This document shows positions 13,201 to 64,000 of a stretch of DNA of 64,000 nt, piece by piece (position 1 is the first letter of the stretch; each line of letters begins with the position of its first letter). The notes below the pieces were generated by a model. The model saw nothing but the letters and a program-made list of their open reading frames with translations. It had not been told where the DNA came from and made no database searches. The stretch is from Sitta carolinensis (lineage: Eukaryota; Chordata; Aves; Passeriformes; Sittidae). The stretch lies in the NCBI GenBank assembly GCA_032173965.1, contig JAVUNC010000004.1:60489501-60553500 (forward strand). The letters are read 5' to 3'. Position numbers and translations under genes: made by a program.

Positions 13201-15828
13201 CTGCCACCAGTCCTATCTCACACAGATCCATTTTTTATGGTGGAAAACAAAGCTTGGAAATAGAAGATTTACAAAAGAGAACTAAAAATATAAGGTTTCA
13301 TGCAGTGCTTCACCCACTGCAGTGCTTAAGGGGTTTTTTGTTTGTTTGGTGTTTTTTAAATGTTGTATTACAGTTACATTTCGTCTTCCATTTGTTATCA
13401 TAATTTTAAGGAGTCTCTTTTCAATTTGTCTTTAATTTAATTTTGTGACATTGTAGCAGCAACAATTTTTTATTCTTCTAAACACCTTAGACTGATGTAG
13501 CAATGATAGTGGACACAAGCAACCTCCTGATAAAGAACCACTTTTGGGTAAACACATCCCCAGAGATGAACTGAATGATGTGATGTGCTGAAAAAACACA
13601 CGGGTTGGGTTCAAGAAAATGAGAAAAGGTACCTCATCATATAGCAGGTCTTGTCCTCAGCATCTCTTAGGTAAGCTCACTGCAGTAATTTGTAAATCTC
13701 AGCTGTTACTTTGATAGCATAGTGCTTTTATATTTGTTCAGTGACTGTTTTTGATGTCAAGAGCAGCTGCGTTCAGTCTTTTCTATTTAAAAAAAAAGAG
13801 TAGAGCTTAGCATCTGAAAAAAATTGGCTTTGTGTGACTAACCACAAACAGGACACATGACTGAGTGATGCTGCATTTGCTGTTCCCCTTCAGTTTAAAC
13901 AGTTTGAACAAGAATATTCTGTAAACTTAAAGGGGAACTCTCAATTTACAGAATGTGTTTAGAGCTCCTCATCAAAGAAAGCTCCAAATTTTACCCTCTA
14001 TCAAAAAAAATAGGAAAATCTGTACTCTGGAAAAGGAGAAGCAGAATTTTCTCCCCTCTGTCTTCTCTTTTTAAGCTCAGTGTAAGAGTCAGATTTCAAG
14101 GAAATATTTGTAGAGTTTTTGACAGCTGCCTTTCCTGGGTAGCTAGAGCCATCCCTAGGGCTGTTTCTGATAATTTGAAGAAAAGGTGTGTCAGCTAGTA
14201 TGGACATCACACATGCAGAAAGAAGTGAAGCACTTAAACCCTAAGGTATAATTTTTATTTTAACACTGTAATAAATTAAATGCTTGAGTAGACTCATTTG
14301 TTTTGCTAGTAATACTGAATTTTTAAAAAAGGTTTGAATACTTAATTCTGTAAAGTGTCTTGGAACTGCCAACTATTTAATACTCCTACTAATGAATGAT
14401 CTTGTACCCTGCAACCAAAGAAAAATGCTTTTCTTCAAAACCTAATATGAAGCAGTGTTCCAAAAAAACCCATAGATACTTGAAATTTTCTGACCTGCCC
14501 ACAGTCACATAATTTGCTCAGCAGCAATTGAAAATATGCAGCCCACAAAGCTTCCTTTGTAGCCCATCATCTAGCCATAGACTTTGCTTTTTCTCCTCTC
14601 GTACTTTATTATCTCTTTACTGGGATAGCATTGATCTTTATTGGCTACAATACGCAGAAACAAATCACAAGAAGTAGGGTGACAGGGACCTTAAGATGCC
14701 AAGATCCTCCCTCAAAACAAGATAAACTTATAAAAGGACTACATCTAGTTATAGTATAATGAAATTCATGAAAGCTTCTACTTCCTCCCTTTATTTTGTC
14801 CCCTCTTGGGCTTGTGTGGGCTAGAAGACAGATTAGGCACTGGAGATCTAACATGGGTTGACACGAGTGAGATATATATATGCACTAGAAAGAGGCTTTA
14901 TAGCTCTTTCTCTAGCTGCAAGATACCCTAACCCTACTAGGGAAAACAGCTAGTGGAAAATAATGTTGCTTTGCATTTGCTTTGAAGCATTTCTCATCAC
15001 CTTGACCTGTGTTCATTTGATGAGTTTATGAATGCAGGGGGATCTGCTGATCATCAGCTTTTTCCTGTGAAATAATTTTCACTGTCAATTATTTCTAAAG
15101 GTATCAGTGGTTCAAAATAATATTTCAGGGGTAAAGGACACTAAGGCCTAGTTTAGTCTTTTGGAGATGTCATAACATGGATGCTACAGGACTGAATTCC
15201 TTGTATATGGAAACACAGTTAACTAGAGACCCTGAAATCCCAAAAATTTCCATGATGAAAACAGAAAAAAATTGTAACAAAGTATTAAACTACTAGAAAT
15301 GGAAAACCACAAACTATTTGAAAAGTCAGAATTGTATTGCTCCAAAACATCTGTCTGTGTCACAGGGAAAAATTGTGAGTGAGCACTGTGCACACCGAGG
15401 GGCAAACAGTAAATCAGTGATACAATACATTTGAAATCCTTGCTGGTCAGGTGAAATGGTAATTCTTGTTTTTATAAAGAGAGCACACAAATTAGTTTTT
15501 TTACATTAAAAAGCATATGCTTATGACAAAACATTTATCCAGAGGGTCTGCAGCTTTGTGTGCTCACTGTCACAATGCAGAGCAAAGAATGCCTTGCAAA
15601 GGTTTGATACCGACTGTCCTTTGAATTTAGATATAAATGCCCATAGATATATGCCCACTGATTTGATCCTACTTTCATTAAGCTGCCTCCAAAAGTTGCA
15701 GCCTAGTGCTACACTGGCACACTCTTGTGTGTTGGAAAACAATTTGTGTGCAATCTTAAGATACAAAAGTTTTCTAAATTTGACAGGACCTCATCATTTA
15801 TGTATTTGTACACTTAGGTGACTACATA

Positions 15829-15834
15829 GTGGAT
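15829..15834. repeat. Target-site duplication, left copy (GTGGAT)
   Basis: The six bases GTGGAT directly precede the TG start of the solo LTR and are repeated exactly at 16,131-16,136, directly after its CA end. This is the mark of integrase-mediated insertion. Confidence 0.85.
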
Positions 15835-16130
15835 TGTTGTCCCTAAAAATGAACCTTCTGATTTGTTTTAGTATAGTAGAATCAGTTCTCATGAATTGTA
15901 AGATAAACAAGAATTATGTTTACATTCCTTTGTGTAAAGATATCACCTGACAGACTTCTCAAGTGACCAGTGGAGATGGAGAGGTGGGAACTTCTCTGTC
16001 CAATCTCTGATCACTGTCCAGAAACTTATATATACGAGGTCAACAATAAAAGAGAGACTTCCTTTCTTCTTCTCTGCCTGAACACCTGTTGTGTGTGTTA
16101 CTGTGTGTTTCTGTCTATGTCACAGTAACA
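15835..16130 (+). mobile_element. Solo LTR of an endogenous retrovirus-like element, copy 1
   Basis: This 296-bp element begins TGTTGTCC and ends CAGTAACA, the TG...CA ends typical of LTRs. A perfect 6-bp duplication (GTGGAT) flanks it. Inside is a TATA-like stretch near 16,027-16,034, followed about a dozen bases later by an AATAAA signal near 16,045, then a short R/U5-like tail, as in a compact LTR. No internal retroviral genes or second LTR adjoin it, so it is a solo LTR left by recombination. A 6-bp duplication is usual for class II (ERVK-like) elements, so that class is inferred. A second copy lies inverted at 58,357-58,646. Family name not assigned. Confidence 0.88.
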
Positions 16131-16136
16131 GTGGAT
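16131..16136. repeat. Target-site duplication, right copy (GTGGAT)
   Basis: Exact match to 15,829-15,834 on the other side of the solo LTR. Confidence 0.85.
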
Positions 16137-17063
16137 CATACTCCTGTTGCTTTGCTTGTTGAAACTGCAGTCCCCTGAGATGTGAGGGCAAGCAGCTGGC
16201 ACAGCCCTTCCACCTTTCCACAGGAAAAATGGAAATAAGCCATAGGCAGTCAGCACTCCAGATGGAAAGGGTCAGTAGTGGTAAGAATCAATAGTGCTAA
16301 TGGTATGTCGCTTTTACTAAAGCTAGCAAGAAGGAAAATGGAAACATTTATCCCTTTTAAAATGTCCTTTTTACTAAACTGTATTCTATTTTTCAGGAAA
16401 GCTGAGTTCAAAACCTATTGATCCCAGTAGCCCTTGCATTGAAACACAAATGAATATACAGTATGAACAAAAAATCTAAATGCAAACCATCTAAAGTGCA
16501 TGACATATATGCAGGTACAAGTATCCTATCTTAGATGTAAGCATCTATAATACCAACAGTGTACAGCTCAGAAGGCAATGCAAGAAAATAAGAATTTTAT
16601 TAGTGTTAGGTGTTTTGAGAAATGTTTTATCCCTTGCAAAAGAAAGCACGATTTTTGTATAATTTCTTTCAAAGTTTATGCTGCTAAAAATTACATACAT
16701 CTATCATTGATTATTCTGCTTAAAAGTGGAAAAAGGAGCACCAGAATTGCTCAAAACACTGGTGACAGTTAAGGAAAAAAGGGAGAAAAAACCTGGTTCC
16801 CCCACTATTATCTAAAGAAAGAACAGATCATGACCAAGCAAGCTCCAAACTGTTGCAGCCATGGATCCATAAGGATCTTTGCTAGGTATTTAATCCACAC
16901 ATCTCCCTCTCTCTTGAGTGTGATTAAAGTTGCACAAAAGCATGACCTTTGCAATCAACTTCACAAAACAAAAAAAAAGAAAAAAAAGTGCTTTCAAAAA
17001 ATTGACCACATGCGAAAGCACATTACAACAACATCTTGTCTCTGGAACACACCCACAAACCCA

Positions 17064-17116
<53 letters not shown>

Positions 17117-20100
17117 AGTAGCTTTTTCAAATGGCCAGCAGTTGTTTTTATAGATTTTTAACAGAAAATTGAGTCCAGGGAGTCCACCATGACTTCAAAC
17201 TGTTAGCTTCACAAAGATGTGTTAAAAACACCCCAACCCTGAAAGTAAAGAATTTGGCATAGCTTGGCATTGCACTTTTCCCACAGCCTAAATAAAACAG
17301 CATATTCATACATGGCACAAAACCAATATTGGCTGTGTGTTTATTAGAAATGTAACTGTATAAAACAGAATTTACCTTGAAAAGGGCCCACATTATATGC
17401 CACAGTTCAGATAATAATGGTACTGGATTCTCAGCTCTAAGAAGATAAAATCCTTAATTCACAATCAAATGCATGAAGCATGGTTTTTCTCAGAACTGCT
17501 TATTCAGAGCGAAATTCAGAGGCTGAAAACTCAGAGGAATTTGGGTGCAATTTTGGATGCAATTTTCTAAAGCAGCTTTTCCAGGAAAATCTGAACCTAA
17601 AATCCAGCAGTATTTCTGGACTGGCTGCCTTACTGTTTTGATAGTGATCTTCCAGAACCAGGTGCAGAGTAAGATTGAAAAGTGTGTCTGTAATCTCCTG
17701 AGCATCATTTTAAACTGCCACGCACAATTCTGAGCAAATGAGAGGTAAAATCGTGCTTTCCTGCAAATGCCATATGAGTCAAGACTTCGTGTCCTTTGTG
17801 TCCAAAAGCTCCCAGCATAAAAGAAAGGAAAATATTCAGTGCTTTTCCCTCAGAACACATTTTGTAAAATGTATTTTTCAGATACATTTGCAAGTGATGT
17901 CACTGGACATTGCTGAACAGAGAGATGCACAGAGTGGGATTGAGGAGCTGCTCCCTTCCTGCTCTGTGCAGATAACTCTAGTTTTCATGCACGTGGCATG
18001 TGATTCCTATCATTTTCTGTCCAAATCTGGGAGAGGGAATGAGACAGAAGACAGGATGAAGCAATATTTTATATTGCTATCTGGCAGACTTCAAAAAGAA
18101 ATGGTGTTAACACGATTCTGAAAGAGAAGCTGCTGCTTGCCTGAGAGGAAACATGACACCAAATAACCCCTTGGGGAGAAGTGGGTGAAGGTGTCCAGAT
18201 ATGCCTTCTGAAAATGAAGAATACAGTACTTCTCTTTTTGATTCATAAACCAAGTAATTGCTTGTACAGTTAATTTTAAAATTTTAAGGCTTTGAAAATG
18301 TGAAAAATCTTTACCCCTTCGTAAAGCAAGAGGTGTGTATCAGGTGACTAAGGTAAACATGATAATTAAAAGGAGTAAGAAATAGTTGGAATGTTTTTGT
18401 AATTGCTCCCTAGTCATTGTTAGGCTTTCCTAATTAATGTAGTTAGAAATCTTGAGCTAAAAGCATTTAGTATGGAACTGATGTTATCATGCACACCACA
18501 TTGTTAAGCTTTTAACCACGAAAAAAAAAAAAAAAATCACTTCTTACTTTATAAAACACCTTTGAAAACACCTAGAACAATATACTCTCTGTATGCCTCC
18601 TGCGAAGACTTCGCAAAAACACGTACTTGACAGCCTACTCCATTTGCAAAGTTGTTGCCACTAGTGATAATAGTTCAAAATGTCTTCACAGCTGTGGTAA
18701 ACGACTCAGGGCCACCTCAGTCACCCCAGTGTGTCACCCAGGTACTGCCCAGGCTCCCAGCAGGGACAGATCCAAGGTGCACCACCTCAGGGAGCTCCAG
18801 AGGACAGAAACTTACAAACACAAAACATAGTTCTTTCTCCAGATGGTTTTCAGTTTGAAGGTTATCTGAAAAACATTGCTTCTTTATCATTCCCCACCAA
18901 GTTTGCATAAGTCAGAACATACAAGGTCACTGACTTCCTGTGAGCTTGAAGCTACAGGCAGGCTGTGCTGAGCAGAGAACACATTCAGCAAATGTTCTCC
19001 ATGTCCCTTCTCAGAGTCCATCTTTAATTTAAAAAATCTGCATAACATTGTTGGCAGGAGCTTTTCATTTGCTGAGGCTCTGCAGAAGATCACTTCTCCA
19101 TGGCCTCTGAGTTCCTGGGAACCACTGCAAATCAGCTAGCTGCAAAAATACACCCCTAGTAGAAATCTCTAGAGAGAAGTCATGTTGGGTAAAGGATTTT
19201 CTTCTTGTTACTGGTTGGTTTTTTCTGAGGTGGAAATATTTGTTATAGCATACATTGGGGCCTTAGTACGAAGTGAATAATGAGTCAACTGTGTTTGAAA
19301 GCTGATAAGCTGCACACAGAGCACTACACTTCAAAACTACCAAATGCTTAGATATGTAAGCAACCCCAGTGAAGCCACTGAGATTTCTTTTATGTCTAAT
19401 GCTAAGCAAACATCCAGTCCTAATTAACTATGACACAGCTTGGTAGTAGAAAAGTAACTAATTTCAGAAGTTTGGGAAATTTTAGGTGGTTTCATTAGCA
19501 ATTTGTGGGTATTTGGCCCTCTGTGTTAAGAAATAATAAAGCTTACTGCTAAGAAGAGAAAAGTTTACTTGCAATCCAAAGTGATTCCTAAGAATATATT
19601 AATTGAGAAAAGAATCAGCAGCAATTAATTGCAAATAGTATTTGAAAAATCCCATAAAAACTCTTTTTTTTTCTCAGAATATTCTTTCACACTGAAAGAA
19701 ATGGTAATATCCTTCATCCCTCAAACTTCTCAAGTAAGTTTTATTTTCAGGAGTACCTCACAGTGGAAAACTGTGAAGTGGAGAATTTAAGCAGACAGAA
19801 AGGCTGAACAAATCATGACTGTGTTCTTCATTCTCCAGATGGCAAGCAGAGATCTGCTAAAGCACACTGGGTAGCAGCTGCACATTAAATTTTTCTGGCA
19901 GTTGTGCTGACCACAGGTAAAGAACAGACTGTAGCTTATGCTAAAGCCACAAGTTTATTATATTTCACATAGCAAAGCAGCATCTGGAGAATGGACAGGG
20001 TGTGCTTCACAGACTTATCAGCTGGGGATCCCGAAAGGAGGCAGTGCTGGGTCTCTGGGTTTCATACCTCTCCCCTTTTTATAAGATGTTCACTAGAAGA

Positions 20101-21000
20101 CTGGATCAAAACATGCCATGTTGGAAAGACTGTTGCTGAGAAAGTGGGAGAACGGGGTGTCTTAGTACAGAAATGAAGCCAGCTTCAGGGAGTTCTTTGC
20201 TTGTAAGGTAGATGAGATGCCAGTCTGTTGATGGACCACATGGAAAATCTGATGCTAAATACAATACTTCAGCTTTAAGGTGGTGTCCTACAACGTCATT
20301 TGTGAGACACACACAAAAGTTTCACTTTAGGTACCGCTGTTACAGAGTAGGAAGGAGGAAATGTCATATTTAATTGAATTCTGAAAAAGTTAAAAGCAGA
20401 AGCAAATGAGTTTGAAAAGTTCTGAAGTTAATCAGTTCAGTCGCTCAAAGTGGTGGCAAATGAATAGCCAGCTTCCTCTTATTTCCTCATCCTCACTTTC
20501 CTGGAAACTATTTCACAGGTCCAACTAGGAAAATTTTTCCAATGTAAAAATCCCAACCAAACCTGTAAATGTATTTTTCTCTTTTAGTAAAGGCCTCACT
20601 GAGAAACTATACCAATAGCAGAAAAAAAGCTTGTTATTCTGTGGGCGAGGAAATATAGCTGTAGAGTTCTATGCAGTTTTCCTACAGCCTACCTGCCTCC
20701 TAGGGCTCTCCCTGGCATCCCTGACAATTACACTGTGTATTTTTTTCCACAGAAAGGAAAGGTCTCCTTATTCCAGACCAACCGAGAAGCTGCACTTTTT
20801 GGATGGTGTAGTACCTTGTATGATCACTGCCTCTGTATTTTCAAATTCCCTTTGTTTTAGTCTCCCATCTCATCTCTCCTGCAGGCTGGAAGTCAAGTGG
20901 GGTCGCAGGTAGGTTTTATGAGATGGTCACGGAGTGCCCAACAGGAATGCCACCGACCTTGAGCAGCAGCTCCTTGGTGCTTTTTACTGCTGCTGCTAAC
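16137..21000. other. Proximal upstream region of SNX9, no gene recognised
   Basis: AT-rich non-coding DNA between the solo LTR and the CpG island. It contains a 49-base T tract (17,067-17,115) and a 16-base A tract (18,521-18,536). Open frames are short and unrecognised. Proximal regulatory elements of SNX9 may lie here, but none can be identified by motif alone. Confidence 0.6.
17067..17115. repeat. 49-base T homopolymer
   Basis: An uninterrupted run of 49 T. It is the longest homopolymer in the window, and its true length in the genome is uncertain. It could be a slippage tract, or the tail of a poly(A) retrocopy lying on the minus strand. No TTTATT (reverse AATAAA) sits close to its right edge and no target duplication was found, so the retrocopy reading is weak. 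Confidence 0.8.
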
Positions 21001-21659
21001 TGCTGTACACCAAGGCCCGGCCTAAACAGGTCAGGGACGACGTGCACCGCCCTGACAGCCGGGGATGGCGCCTGGCCGAGGAAAATATTGCTTTCCTTGC
21101 TGTATGGCTGCTGTGAAATTTCCGTTCAAAGGCACACGAGGCGCACAAACGCCTTCCTGAGGGCTCTCTCCCCCACGCGAGCGAGAATTTGAGGCCGAAC
21201 TCCGACTACAAAGCAAAGCCCGGAGGGCACGGGGGGTGGGCGAGGTCCGTCCGCCCGCCCCCATCGCCCCGGGACCGGCCGGGGCGGCTCCCCCGGGGAT
21301 CGCCGCGGGTGCCGCCCTCCCCCGGCCCTGACGGAAAGGCTGCGAGCGAAGAGCCCCGCCACTGCCCCCGGGTGCCGGGCCGAGCCGGCAGAAAGGGCGG
21401 CCGAGGCGGGGGCATCGCGGCGCGGCCACAGCAGCCCCCGCCTGCCCAGCGCCGGCGCCCGGCTGCTGAGCCGCACGGCGGCCCCCAGGCGGCGGCGGCC
21501 GGGACGCTGAGGAGGAGCCGCCTGCGCGGCCCAGCGGCGGCGGCGGCGGCGGGCGGGCCGGACACACCGACCGACCGACCGAGCAGCCGCGGCACGGAGA
21601 GACAGAGAGAGGGGAGGGAGGGAGGGCAGAGCGGCAGCGCAGCCCGCGCCGGCAGCGCC

Positions 21660-64000
<42,341 letters not shown>

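Larger units (their letters stand above)
1..15828. other. Upstream non-genic region, no gene recognised
   Basis: No exon, RNA gene or long conserved-looking open frame was recognised here. Open frames are short, sit on both strands and contain no motif I know. The stretch is mostly AT-rich, with a GC-raised block near 1,200-2,060, a short CAGA microsatellite (6,435-6,456) and two small tandem duplications near 10 kb. In mammals the upstream neighbour of SNX9 is ZDHHC14, but nothing here resembles its coding exons. Small non-coding exons or enhancers could be present and would not be visible to me. Confidence 0.6.

Noticed and set aside
17067..17115. Reading the T run as a certain processed pseudogene tail
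   Set aside because: There is no polyadenylation signal next to it, no target duplication and no recognised coding sequence on the minus strand.

Overview
The window is a piece of a bird nuclear genome that carries the 5' part of one gene, SNX9 (sorting nexin 9), on the + strand. Two CR1-type LINE fragments, the only abundant interspersed repeat I recognise here, and two short solo LTRs with 6-bp target duplications point to a bird. The encoded protein is close to what I recall of mammalian SNX9 but not identical. The species cannot be fixed from this sequence alone.

Layout. Positions 1-21,000 are upstream, AT-rich and apparently non-genic. They hold a GC-raised block (about 1,200-2,060), two small tandem duplications (9,834-9,887 and 10,205-10,267), a solo LTR (15,835-16,130) and a 49-base T tract (17,067-17,115). 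A CpG island (about 21,180-22,160) contains the SNX9 promoter, 5' UTR and the four-codon first coding exon (ATG at 21,660). Intron 1 is 18.3 kb and carries an A tract, a GC-raised block, an 88-bp tandem duplication and a CR1 3' end. Coding exons 2-10 then follow at 39,951-40,037, 42,438-42,512, 43,599-43,721, 57,076-57,259, 58,031-58,183, 59,725-59,809, 60,515-60,640, 60,917-61,034 and 63,872-64,000. The last is cut by the window edge. All nine introns are GT-AG. Intron 4 (13.4 kb) contains a 670-bp antisense CR1 fragment. Intron 6 contains a second copy of the solo LTR, antisense to the gene.

How the parts work together. Exons 2-3 encode the SH3 domain. Exons 4-6 encode the low-complexity linker with the NDPW adaptor-type motif and the Asp/Trp-rich acidic stretch. 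Exons 7-10 lead into and cover most of the PX phosphoinositide-binding domain. The rest of the gene, including the BAR domain, lies beyond position 64,000.

The most notable points are a single-base frame break in exon 6, where a run of five G sits where six would keep the frame (probably a sequence error, possibly a real allele), and the pair of inverted solo LTRs that share precise ends and each have a perfect 6-bp target-site duplication. I found no operon, CRISPR array, RNA gene or sign of a new multi-gene system. This is an ordinary vertebrate locus with large introns.
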